Shown here one piece after another: positions 44,539 through 50,904 of a DNA stretch of 50,904 nt. Source of the DNA: Chloroflexota bacterium (lineage in GTDB: Bacteria; Chloroflexota; Anaerolineae; Anaerolineales; UBA11858); assembly GCA_016865865.1 (NCBI GenBank), contig VGOC01000016.1, positions 1-50,904 of the forward strand, in the 5' to 3' direction. Each line of letters begins with the position of its first letter. Positions within the stretch are counted from its first letter, which is position 1. The notes under the pieces are model-generated. The model was not told the origin of the DNA. It worked only from the letters and a program-made list of their open reading frames with translations, and searched no databases. The position numbers were made by a program, and so were the translations under genes.

Positions 44539-45726
44539 TCAAGAAAAAGCCATATCCCCATCAACCAGCTTCAGGGTGAGCACTTCCCAGGCCTGCGCCA
44601 GGGGGCTATCGTCATCCTTGGGCATGCACTGGTAGATGCGTTCTTTCTTGTGCAAGAGCAGTTTCCCCAGAAGGCGTGGGCGCAAATCTGCGGCGGCTTC
44701 AGCCGGGATTTCGATGGTATCCGCCAGGAATTTTCTTCCGTAATGAATCGCCAGAGCCAGCACATAACGCCCATCGGAGGGGTTGGATAAGCGGTAATCC
44801 AGCGTCTTCAGCATGAATTGTTTCCCCTTTTGGGATGCCGAAAAAACGACGAAGCCTTTGTATTCGTCTTCAGGAGAGAAGACTTCCACGGCGATAGTCC
44901 GATACATGGGACGGGCGTCGCTGAAGAAATAATCCATCTCTTCGGTGATGGATTGGCCGGACTCGACCACCCAGGGATATTTCAGCATCCAATTGACCGC
45001 ATCCACGCCGCGGTGCAGTTCGGCCTGCGGACGGGAGGGAGGGGTGGGAGGCTCCCCCGAGATTTGATCCACCTCCTCGAAGCGGATACCAGCCAAAACT
45101 TTCGTCTGAGGGCCGCCGATGAGGGCGTAGAAGACTCTTTTTAGAACAGGGCCAACCCAACTGTCGAGGCGACCAGTAAAAGGAGTCCGTAATTTTACCT
45201 CCCTCTTTATCCGCAAAAAGCACAACAACTTGCGACAGGCGCGCTGCAGCCACATCAGGGGATTCAGGCGTCCCATGCCAGACGTATCCAGCCAATAATA
45301 GATCAGCGGCGGGCGCTCCCAAAAACCATAGTCGTGGCAAACCCGCCGGGCGTGGACGCTGCCCACGATCAAGTAATCCTGATCGAGGCTGAGCGCCTCG
45401 GCCATCAACTGCGCGCCGATCCCGCGCCCGCGCACTTTCGCCGAAACCAACCAGGTAGTGAACCAATTCACTTTGAAGTAGTCGTCGCTGTTGCGCAGCA
45501 GCAGGGGCAGGATGCCGAAATACCCCACCACTTCATCGTTGGCATCGAAGGCTGCCAACAGGCCAACATCATTCCTGGACGCGTAGGGATTGTTGGCGTG
45601 AGCGATAGCGCGCTGCATGGTGATGGGCACGAATTGGCCTTTTCGAGACTTGCTCAGAACCCGCTCGGCGAATTCGTGTAAATCTTTTACCTTGATGTGT
45701 TCGAAGCGAATGGCATCATTTTGCAT
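44539..45726 (-). CDS. GNAT-family N-acetyltransferase
   Basis: The 395-residue protein has an acetyl-CoA-binding GNAT fold in its N-terminal half: LLAAFDANDEVVGYFGILP and WLVSAKVRGRGIGAQLMAEA, where RGRGIG is the pyrophosphate loop. The C-terminal half (YPWVVESGQSITEEMDYFFS and after) may be a second, degenerate GNAT-like domain. The substrate is unknown. It is upstream of, and likely co-transcribed with, the deacetylase. Confidence 0.8.
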   Translation of the reverse strand: MQNDAIRFEHIKVKDLHEFAERVLSKSRKGQFVPITMQRAIAHANNPYASRNDVGLLAAFDANDEVVGYFGILPLLLRNSDDYFKVNWFTTWLVSAKVRGRGIGAQLMAEALSLDQDYLIVGSVHARRVCHDYGFWERPPLIYYWLDTSGMGRLNPLMWLQRACRKLLCFLRIKREVKLRTPFTGRLDSWVGPVLKRVFYALIGGPQTKVLAGIRFEEVDQISGEPPTPPSRPQAELHRGVDAVNWMLKYPWVVESGQSITEEMDYFFSDARPMYRTIAVEVFSPEDEYKGFVVFSASQKGKQFMLKTLDYRLSNPSDGRYVLALAIHYGRKFLADTIEIPAEAAADLRPRLLGKLLLHKKERIYQCMPKDDDSPLAQAWEVLTLKLVDGDMAFS

Positions 45727-45762
45727 ACAATCACCCCCCCAATCCTACCACAAATGCAGGGA

Positions 45763-45800
45763 CACGCACCCCATATATGCCGCCCCGAATCCTCTACTCG
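45763..45800. repeat. One-arm copy of the 17425-17536 palindromic element
   Basis: CACGCACCCCATATATGCCG and the following CCCCGAATCCTCTACTCG align with the right arm of the palindrome at 17484-17522 (CACGCACCCCCATATATACC and so on). The left arm is missing. It lies in the GNAT-recA spacer. Confidence 0.65.
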
Positions 45801-45865
45801 TAGTCACTTCGTGGATTCAAATATCATAGCCTTCCATTATCAACACAATCATGTTAAACTTTTAG

Positions 45866-45982
45866 GTAACTACTCAGCCAAACGGAGAGATTCCCGAAAA
45901 AAGGGTGTGCGCTGGGGGCGTAGCCGCTTTGCGTGCGCACACCCTTTTTTCGGGTAAATCCGTTCGATGGCTGAGCAGTTAT
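45866..45982. mobile_element. MITE-like element copy B (117 bp) with 8-bp target duplication
   Basis: It begins GTAACTACTCAGCCAAACGG and ends GGCTGAGCAGTTAT, as in copy A. Both sides carry ACTTTTAG (45858-45865 and 45983-45990). The interior is a long hairpin, CCCGAAAAAAGGGTGTGCGC against GCGCACACCCTTTTTTCGGG. It lies between the GNAT gene and recA, right before the recA leader; the right junction forms a -10-like TATACT. Confidence 0.9.
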
Positions 45983-46020
45983 ACTTTTAGAACTTGAATA
46001 TACAAGGAGAAGATTACACC

Positions 46021-47031
46021 GTGAGCGAAGAGAAGCAAGTCGCGCTCGATCATGCTCTAGGTGATATCACCAAACGGTTTGGAGACGGAATAATCATGCG
46101 ATTGGGTGAGGCGCGCCACCTGAATGTGGACGTTATCCCCACCGGATCCCTTTCGCTCGATATCGCTCTCGGTGTGGGCGGCATCCCTCGGGGCCGTGTG
46201 ACAGAAATCTATGGCCCTGAATCTTCTGGAAAGACGACCATCGCGCAACATATCGTCGCTGAGGCGCAGAGGATGGGCGGCATCGCGGCTTTCATTGACA
46301 TGGAGCATGCCCTCGACCCGATCTATGCCGAAGCGTGCGGTGTGGATGTCGAGAACCTGCTCATCTCGCAGCCCGATATGGGTGAGCAGGCTTTGGAGAT
46401 CACGGAAACGTTGGTGCGCTCCGGCGCGGTGGATGTGGTGGTGATCGATTCGGTGGCCGCCCTGGTTCCCCGGGCTGAACTCGAAGGGGATATGGGCGAC
46501 GCCCACATGGGCTTGATGGCGCGCTTGATGTCCCAGGCCTTGCGCAAACTCTCTGGGGCCATCAAACAGGCCAACACCGCCGTAATCTTCACCAACCAGC
46601 TACGCCAGAAGATCGGTGTAGTCTACGGCAACCCGGAGACCACCACCGGCGGGCAGGCGCTCAAATTCTACGCCTCTGTGCGTTTAGATGTGCGCCATGT
46701 CCAGACCATCAAAATCGGTTCGGAAGTTGTTGGCAGCCGCACGCGCGTGCGCGTGGTCAAGAACAAGGTTGCCCCGCCATTTCAAACGGCGGAATTCGAT
46801 ATCATGTATAATGAAGGTATCTCCAAGGCAGGCGATCTGCTCGATCTGGCTGCCGAAATGGAGATCATCAGCAAGCGGGGTTCGTACTATTCGTACGGAG
46901 ACCAGAGGATCGGGCAGGGGCGTGAGAGCGCCAAAGATTTCCTGCGCCAGAACTGGAGCCTGGCCGAGCAGATCGAAGCGACCATCCGCGCAAGACTGCT
47001 GCCGCTTCCGCTGATGCCGCTCGAACATTGA
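46021..47031 (+). CDS. recA: Recombinase RecA
   Basis: RecA drives strand exchange and SOS induction. I start at GTG 46021 ([20 protein letters not shown]), which has AAGGAG about 10 bases upstream; the TTG at 45994 is less likely. The 336 residues contain Walker [27 protein letters not shown], Walker [11 protein letters not shown] and the loop-2 region [21 protein letters not shown] (in part). recX lies 435 bp downstream. Confidence 0.98.
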   Translation: MSEEKQVALDHALGDITKRFGDGIIMRLGEARHLNVDVIPTGSLSLDIALGVGGIPRGRVTEIYGPESSGKTTIAQHIVAEAQRMGGIAAFIDMEHALDPIYAEACGVDVENLLISQPDMGEQALEITETLVRSGAVDVVVIDSVAALVPRAELEGDMGDAHMGLMARLMSQALRKLSGAIKQANTAVIFTNQLRQKIGVVYGNPETTTGGQALKFYASVRLDVRHVQTIKIGSEVVGSRTRVRVVKNKVAPPFQTAEFDIMYNEGISKAGDLLDLAAEMEIISKRGSYYSYGDQRIGQGRESAKDFLRQNWSLAEQIEATIRARLLPLPLMPLEH

Positions 47032-47170
47032 CACTTGGACCGCTGAATAATTCTTCTCGCCGCGCGATTTCTATCTATTTTTTCATCTTTCGCGCGCGGC
47101 CAAGGCTTTGAAATTCGATCTCAGACAATGCAGGTGTGTATGGATCTGGCCCTCAGGTTGTAAACAGGTT

Positions 47171-47201
47171 TTGGAACAGGATAAGAACAATATAGTACAA
47201 T
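47171..47201 (+). promoter_or_regulatory. Possible promoter in recA-recX spacer
   Basis: A -35-like TTGGAA (47171-47176) is followed after 19 bases by TACAAT (47196-47201), with TATAGT just upstream. The spacing is not ideal. It lies directly before a segment that folds and ends in a clear terminator. Confidence 0.35.
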
Positions 47202-47346
47202 AGACCAAAGGGCAGCTTTTGCGTAATATATTGAACGAACAGGTTGTCATTTAACCTGTCGGCGAAAAGCATCATACAAAAACTGAGATCTCGATTGGCG
47301 AAGCGCGCAACCGTGGCTTGAAGATTAGCCACGGTTTAATTTTTTT
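47202..47346 (+). ncRNA. Candidate structured small RNA between recA and recX
   Basis: The ~145-base segment contains nested stems, GCTTTTGC with GCGAAAAGC (47215-47222, 47262-47270) enclosing ACAGGTT with AACCTGT (47239-47245, 47253-47259). It ends in an intrinsic terminator. No ORF fits. I do not recognise an RNA family; it could be a small RNA or a recA 3' or recX 5' element. Confidence 0.35.
47309..47346 (+). terminator. Intrinsic terminator between recA and recX
   Basis: AACCGTGGCT pairs perfectly with AGCCACGGTT across an 8-base loop, followed by TAATTTTTTT. This is the clearest Rho-independent terminator in the window. Confidence 0.88.
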
Positions 47347-47455
47347 GGCTATTCAACCATAAGGAAGGTTCCCGAAAAAAGGGTGTGTGCAGTGGGCGCG
47401 CCCCCTGCACACACCTTATCTTCGGGCAAATCCGTTCCGAGACTTGATAATTGGT
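47347..47455. mobile_element. Diverged MITE-like copy C between recA and recX
   Basis: The core TTCCCGAAAAAAGGGTGTG and the right side CGGGCAAATCCGTTC match copies A and B, and the inner part forms a hairpin (GTGTGTGCAG with CTGCACACAC). The termini are eroded (GGCTATTCAACCATAAGGAA for GTAACTACTCAGCC) and no target duplication is clear. It is older or only partial. Confidence 0.65.
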
Positions 47456-47466
47456 AATTATTTACC

Positions 47467-48096
47467 ATGGCAAGAAGAATCACAGCATTAAGAGTTCAAA
47501 AACGTAATCCTGATCGGGTGAGTGTGTATCTGGACGATGAGTACGCATTCGGGCTTCACCGGGTTGTGGCAGCCTGGCTGGAGGTTGGGCAGGAACTCGA
47601 TGACGAGAAGATTCGCCAGCTCGAGCAGGCAGAGGCTGGCGAAAAAGCCTATCAACGGGCGTTGAACCTGCTCAGCTATCGCATACGCGCCGAGGCCGAA
47701 ATTCGCCGCAACCTGGTCGAACATGACACGCCAGAAAGCGTCATCGAAGAAGTGGTGGAACGCCTGCGCCGCGCCAAACTGGTGGACGATCTCGATTTCG
47801 CCAGGAGCTGGGTCGAAAACCGTTCCGAGTTTCGGCCGCGCGGTCGGCGGGCATTGCAGAACGAATTGCGCCAAAAAGGCATTGCACGAGAAATCATCGC
47901 AGAGGTCCTCCAGAATTCGAACGAAGAGGAACTCGCTTACCGGGCTGCGAAGGAGAACGTCCGCAAGTATCGCACGCCGGAGTGGCCCGAATTTCGACGG
48001 AAACTATTGGCTTTCTTAGCCCGCCGCGGGTTCGAGTATGCGACTGCGGCGCCCGTAGTCGAACGGGTCTGGGCTGAGGAGCAAGACCACGCCTAG
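47467..48096 (+). CDS. recX: Regulatory protein RecX
   Basis: RecX limits RecA filament growth. The 209 residues begin MARRITALRVQKRNPDRVSV and contain the helical repeats YRIRAEAEIRRNLVEHDTPE, LVDDLDFARSWVENRSEF and ALQNELRQKGIAREII, typical of RecX. It lies downstream of recA on the same strand, but the terminator and MITE copy between suggest separate transcription. Confidence 0.92.
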   Translation: MARRITALRVQKRNPDRVSVYLDDEYAFGLHRVVAAWLEVGQELDDEKIRQLEQAEAGEKAYQRALNLLSYRIRAEAEIRRNLVEHDTPESVIEEVVERLRRAKLVDDLDFARSWVENRSEFRPRGRRALQNELRQKGIAREIIAEVLQNSNEEELAYRAAKENVRKYRTPEWPEFRRKLLAFLARRGFEYATAAPVVERVWAEEQDHA

Positions 48097-48141
48097 GGTC
48101 CGGGTAACAACCCAGAGCCAGATCATGGACATCCCGGCCCG

Positions 48142-48173
48142 GGAAGCGTTCCTCCCTCGAAAGGAATGCTTCC
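48142..48173. other. Hairpin between recX and rny
   Basis: GGAAGCGTTCCT pairs with AGGAATGCTTCC around an 8-base loop, with one G-T pair. No T-run follows, so it may be an RNA-processing or regulatory stem rather than a terminator. The rny start is about 40 bases downstream. Confidence 0.45.
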
Positions 48174-48214
48174 TTCAAGCTACCAGATAATGAACCTGTA
48201 AAAGAGGCTTAATC

Positions 48215-49741
48215 ATGAACTTTCCAATATTCGTTGTTGCAATTGTGTCGGCGGTAATGGGAGCTGCTATCGGTTTCTTGTTGAAGACATTTCAAATTCG
48301 CCAAGAAAACCTGAAGTTGAAAGAAGAGGGGGATCGTATTCTAGCCAACGCCAAAGAAGAGGCCCGGGAAATCGTACTCCAGGCAAAAGACGAGGTGCTC
48401 AAAGCCCGCGAAGAAGCGGAGGAAGAAATTTCCAAACGGCGGGCAGAGGTTTCGCGTTGGGAAGACCGCCTGCAGCGACGCCACGATCAACTCGATACCC
48501 GCGCTGAACGGTTAGAACAGCGGGAACAATCGCTCAATAAGCGCCAGAGTACCCTGGATCGGCATGCCAACAAGCTCGAAACGATGGAAGAGGAAGCCAG
48601 GGAGAAACTCGTGCAGATCGCGAAAATGAACACCGATGAGGCGCGCGAATATTTGCTCAAGGAGGTAGAAAAAGAAGCGCGCGATGATATGGCTCGCATC
48701 ATCCGGCAGGTCGAGGCCGAAGCGCAGGAAGAAGGCGAGCGCCGCGCGCGCAAGCTGGTGGCCGACGCTATCCAACGCGTGGCTTCCGAACACGTTGTGG
48801 AGGTGACCTCCTCGAGTGTGACCCTGCCATCCGACGACATGAAAGGGCGCATCATCGGGCGCAGTGGGCGCAACATCCACTCTTTCGAGCGCGCCGCTGG
48901 AGTAGACGTGATCGTTGACGATACGCCCGAGTCGATCACGATTTCATCCTTCGACCCGGTGCGCCGCGAGGTCGCCCGTCGCTCGATGGAAAGACTGGTC
49001 CTGGATGGCCGCATCCACCCCGCGCACATCGAGAAGATCGTTTCGAAGGAGGCCAAAGAAGTCGAGCGCGTGATCCGAGAGGCGGGAGAGGAAGCCGCTT
49101 TCGAGGCCAACGTCCCTGGTCTGCACAAGGAGATCCTCAATAAGTTGGGGCGGCTGAAGTTCCGCACATCGTATGGCCAGAACCAGTTGGCTCATGCAGT
49201 AGAGACTGCCAAGCTGGCGGCGGCGATTGCTGCCGAGCTGGGCGCCGATGTCGAGACGGCCAAGGCGGGGGCGCTGCTGCACGACCTTGGAAAGGCCATG
49301 GATCACAACGTGGAAGGCACTCACGCCCAGATCGGAGCTGAGTTCGCCCAGCGCTATGGTGTCAACGAAAAAGTGGTCAACGCCATCGCTTCCCACCATC
49401 ATGAGATCGAGCAGGAATCCGTGGAGGCGGTGATCATCGAGGCGGCGGATGCCATCTCCGGGGCGCGGCCGGGAGCGCGGCGGGAGAGTCTGGAACAGTA
49501 CCTCAAGCGGGTGCGCGCTCTCGAGGAGATTGCCAACACCTACGAGGGCGTCAAAGAGACCTACGCTCTGCAGGCCGGTCGCGAGGTGCGTATTTTTGTC
49601 AAACCGGAAGATATTGACGACCTGGCTTCCATCCACCTGGCGCGCGATATCTCCAAACAGATCGAGGAGACCATGCAGTATCCGGGGCAGATTAAAGTGA
49701 CGGTGATCCGGGAGACGAGGGCGGTGGAGTATGCAAAGTAG
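48215..49741 (+). CDS. rny: Ribonuclease Y
   Basis: RNase Y is a membrane-anchored endonuclease that starts mRNA decay. The 508 residues run: membrane helix ([20 protein letters not shown]), a long charged coiled coil to about residue 180, a KH domain ([20 protein letters not shown]), and an HD domain with HDLGKAMDH. The end INNLARDI-like [20 protein letters not shown] is typical. recA-recX-rny is a common order. Confidence 0.97.
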   Translation: MNFPIFVVAIVSAVMGAAIGFLLKTFQIRQENLKLKEEGDRILANAKEEAREIVLQAKDEVLKAREEAEEEISKRRAEVSRWEDRLQRRHDQLDTRAERLEQREQSLNKRQSTLDRHANKLETMEEEAREKLVQIAKMNTDEAREYLLKEVEKEARDDMARIIRQVEAEAQEEGERRARKLVADAIQRVASEHVVEVTSSSVTLPSDDMKGRIIGRSGRNIHSFERAAGVDVIVDDTPESITISSFDPVRREVARRSMERLVLDGRIHPAHIEKIVSKEAKEVERVIREAGEEAAFEANVPGLHKEILNKLGRLKFRTSYGQNQLAHAVETAKLAAAIAAELGADVETAKAGALLHDLGKAMDHNVEGTHAQIGAEFAQRYGVNEKVVNAIASHHHEIEQESVEAVIIEAADAISGARPGARRESLEQYLKRVRALEEIANTYEGVKETYALQAGREVRIFVKPEDIDDLASIHLARDISKQIEETMQYPGQIKVTVIRETRAVEYAK

Positions 49742-49800
49742 GAGGGTGAAGGTTAGGAGTTAGGGGGTTATGAGTTGGGGCAGACAGGTACAGAGTAAAC
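49742..49800. repeat. GTTAGG word repeat downstream of rny
   Basis: GGTTAGGAGTTAGGGGGTTA and TGAGTTGGGG repeat the word seen inside murD. The rest of the spacer to 50009 contains GAGGAGGGG words, the second copy of the 75-bp repeat, and an eroded coding remnant; no intact gene is seen there. Confidence 0.6.
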
Positions 49801-49852
49801 AAGATGCCCCCTCCTTGCCGGGTTGTTGAGGAGGGGGGACAGTTTATAGCAT

Positions 49853-49931
49853 CAGTACACGAATAAGGATCCAAGACCCGTCCGCGGGGTGCCCGGAGAC
49901 GGGATTCTGATCGCTTTCGTGAACTACTGAG
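49853..49931. repeat. Dispersed ~75-bp hairpin repeat, copy 2
   Basis: It matches 28171-28252 closely from CACGAAWAAGGATCCAAGAC through GATCGCTTTCGTGAACTACT. A few changes lie in the inner hairpin (GGGGTGCCCGGAGACGGGAT). The two copies are in the same orientation, about 21.7 kb apart. Confidence 0.85.
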
Positions 49932-50009
49932 TATGCAATGAGGAGGGGTTGTTGGTGGGGGTGAGTTCATCAGCGTGGTGGAACAAGCGGAGGGATACGA
50001 GGCACGGCA

Positions 50010-50096
50010 CTAGAACCCAGGCCGGTATTCGGTGTCCGCTTCGGAGATGCCGTTCAGAGCATCAATGACGATATTGGTATCGAAGACTGCGTTCAC
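50010..50096 (-). pseudogene. Truncated PIN-domain (VapC-like) toxin
   Basis: A GTG start overlapping the antitoxin stop (GTGA) opens a 28-residue frame, NAVFDTNIVIDALNG, the classical PIN N-terminus with its first acidic ligand. It then reads ISEADTEYRPGF and stops. Complete VapC proteins are about 130 residues, so only the start remains. The coupling to the DUF2281-like gene supports a former VapBC pair. Confidence 0.7.
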
Positions 50097-50320
50097 GGAC
50101 GAGCATCCCACTCAGAACGTAGCTTATCTTGATATTCGAGCGCGTCGATCTTACGGCCGCGCCACGAGCCAAAAGCGGGGTGCTGGCGAAGGGATTGGTG
50201 CTTTTCAGCAGGCTGTTCTACTGCACGCTGTCCCAGGAATGCGATGAAATCCAACGCCTGGCGTTGTTTCTCGGACGGCAGGCGCAATATTTCTTTTTGG
50301 ATTTGCTCTGCTAAAGTCAT
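50093..50320 (-). CDS. DUF2281/VapB-like antitoxin
   Basis: The 75 residues from ATG 50320 (MTLAEQIQKEILRLPSEKQR) resemble the DUF2281 family, often paired with PIN toxins. GGAGG lies 5 bases before the ATG, supporting this start over 50332. Its toxin partner is truncated, so the gene may be a relic or an orphan antitoxin. Confidence 0.7.
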   Translation of the reverse strand: MTLAEQIQKEILRLPSEKQRQALDFIAFLGQRAVEQPAEKHQSLRQHPAFGSWRGRKIDALEYQDKLRSEWDARP

Positions 50321-50517
50321 AGCTGCCTCCAATCTGAATTATAACCTAAATCCCCTCGTTGCTGGGTTGGTGAGGAGGGGGCATTTTAAGTGATCAGTAT
50401 ACAGTGATCAGATTTCGGCAGGGGTGAGTTCACCGGCGTATTGGAGCAGGCGCAGGCTTTCGAGGTGGAGGATTTCGGGGAAGATGGTTTTGTAGATGTT
50501 GCAGTTGGGGGGTTGGA
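50321..50517. other. Degenerate spacer between the two toxin-antitoxin loci
   Basis: The minus strand near 50410-50500 reads like a C-terminal coding remnant (IYKTIFPEILHLESLRLL, then QYAGELTPAEI, stop). A similar, further eroded piece (LFHHADELTPTN) lies near 49950-49990. GAGGAGGGG words and a TGATCAGT palindrome are also present. No intact gene is seen. Confidence 0.4.
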
Positions 50518-50521
50518 GTGT

Positions 50522-50538
50522 GGTATAATTTTTATACC
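50522..50538 (+). promoter_or_regulatory. Promoter and palindromic operator of the brnT-like gene
   Basis: GGTATAATTTTTATACC is an inverted repeat with 7-bp arms that contains a perfect -10, TATAAT. It ends right before the ATG at 50539, so transcription would begin close to or at the start codon (a leaderless or very short leader). Binding by the following antitoxin would block the promoter. Confidence 0.55.
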
Positions 50539-50802
50539 ATGCCATTCGAATATGATCCCCCAAAAAGTGAAAGGAATCGTCAGAAACATGGCATTAATTT
50601 CGAGCAGGCACAAGCGCTGTGGAATGACGAGCGTCACCTCGAAATCCTGGCCAAAACGAGCGACGAAGAGCAATTCCTGGTCATTGGTCAAATCGAAGGT
50701 CGGCTTTGGTCAGCAGTGATCACCTATCGCGGCGGAAATATTCGGATCCTCTCCGTGCGGAGGTCGAGAGAAGAGGAGCAAGATTTGTATGAAGGCATCT
50801 GA
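50539..50802 (+). CDS. brnT: BrnT-family (DUF497) toxin
   Basis: BrnT toxins are small RNase-fold proteins that arrest translation. From ATG 50539 (MPFEYDPPKSERNRQKHGIN) the protein has 87 residues. F-x-D-P-K and N-x-x-KHG-I-x-F, then DEEQFLVIGQIEGRLWSAVIT (in part) and IRILSVRRSREEE, match DUF497. It overlaps the next gene by 14 bp. Confidence 0.85.
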   Translation: MPFEYDPPKSERNRQKHGINFEQAQALWNDERHLEILAKTSDEEQFLVIGQIEGRLWSAVITYRGGNIRILSVRRSREEEQDLYEGI

Positions 50803-50904
50803 ATTCGATCAAAAATTTGACGAGGCTGAAAATATCCTGGAAGACCTGGACCTTTCAGCGGCTCGCCGCCCTGCCCTGGAGCAAAAGCGGGTCAATGTTG
50901 ATTT
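50789..50904 (+). CDS. BrnA-like antitoxin, partial at window end
   Basis: An ATG within the end of brnT opens MKASEFDQKFDEAENILEDL, then DLSAARRPALEQKRVNVDF, and runs off the window. Antitoxins paired with BrnT begin with a similar acidic helix and then a ribbon-helix-helix strand (RVNVDF would start it). No stop is visible, so the length is unknown. Confidence 0.7.
   Translation, partial: MKASEFDQKFDEAENILEDLDLSAARRPALEQKRVNVD

Noticed and set aside
45697-45957. Plus-strand ORF across the MITE upstream of recA
   Set aside because: It consists of repeat sequence and lacks a ribosome site; no conserved motif.
47202-47346. Known riboswitch or 6S RNA
   Set aside because: No B12 box or cyclic-di-GMP signature was found, and the ends do not pair as in 6S RNA; kept only as an unnamed candidate.
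49692-49970. 92-residue minus-strand ORF over the rny downstream spacer
   Set aside because: Made of word-repeat translation ([19 protein letters not shown]); no protein-like composition.

Overview
The window looks like a chromosomal segment from a bacterium of the phylum Chloroflexota, most likely class Anaerolineae. This rests on protein character, not on a search: zinc-ribbon (Cys-rich) forms of S4, S14, L24 and L36, a B12-dependent NrdJ ribonucleotide reductase, a MurG with GTGGGVYP in place of GTGGH, and spacers crowded with short word repeats. There is no phage or conjugation module. The content is housekeeping, with accessory material mainly in spacers and in the last kilobase.

Bases 1-18421 (+ strand) hold an almost continuous S10-spc-alpha superoperon: tuf, rpsJ, rplC, D, W, B, rpsS, rplV, rpsC, rplP, rpmC, rpsQ, rplN, X, E, rpsN, rpsH, rplF, R, rpsE, rpmD, rplO, secY, adk, map, rpmJ, rpsM, K, D, rpoA, rplQ, truA, rplM, rpsI. 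infA is missing from its usual place between map and rpmJ. A MazG/YabN NTP pyrophosphohydrolase follows (18501-19955).

Bases 20024-42605 (- strand) hold nrdJ (with an intein), nrdR and a full division and cell wall (dcw) cluster. In transcription order the cluster is mraZ, rsmH, ftsL-like, ftsI, murF, mraY, murD, ftsW, murG, a CvpA-like gene, murC, a small unknown gene, murB, ddl, ftsQ, ftsA, ftsZ, then nrdR and nrdJ. murE is absent from the cluster. mraZ has a good promoter followed by four MraZ-type boxes at exact 10-bp spacing. Next come a divergent unknown gene, a polysaccharide deacetylase with a GNAT gene, recA, recX and rny, and finally decayed VapBC-like and intact BrnTA-like toxin-antitoxin genes.

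Two things stand out. First, four exact, blunt tandem duplications (67, 57, 92 and 26 bp) lie inside the single-copy genes rplO, adk, nrdJ and ddl. Removing one copy restores a normal protein in every case. They may be uncollapsed assembly overlaps, or real mutations. Second, spacers carry many short word-hairpin elements, in which a short word is repeated and then repeated in inverted orientation. Similar material sits in frame inside murG, murD and a deacetylase gene, and it supplies the stop codon of ftsW. There is also a small MITE-like element, two copies of which have perfect 8-bp target duplications, plus two further dispersed palindromic families. A possible structured small RNA with a strong terminator lies between recA and recX.
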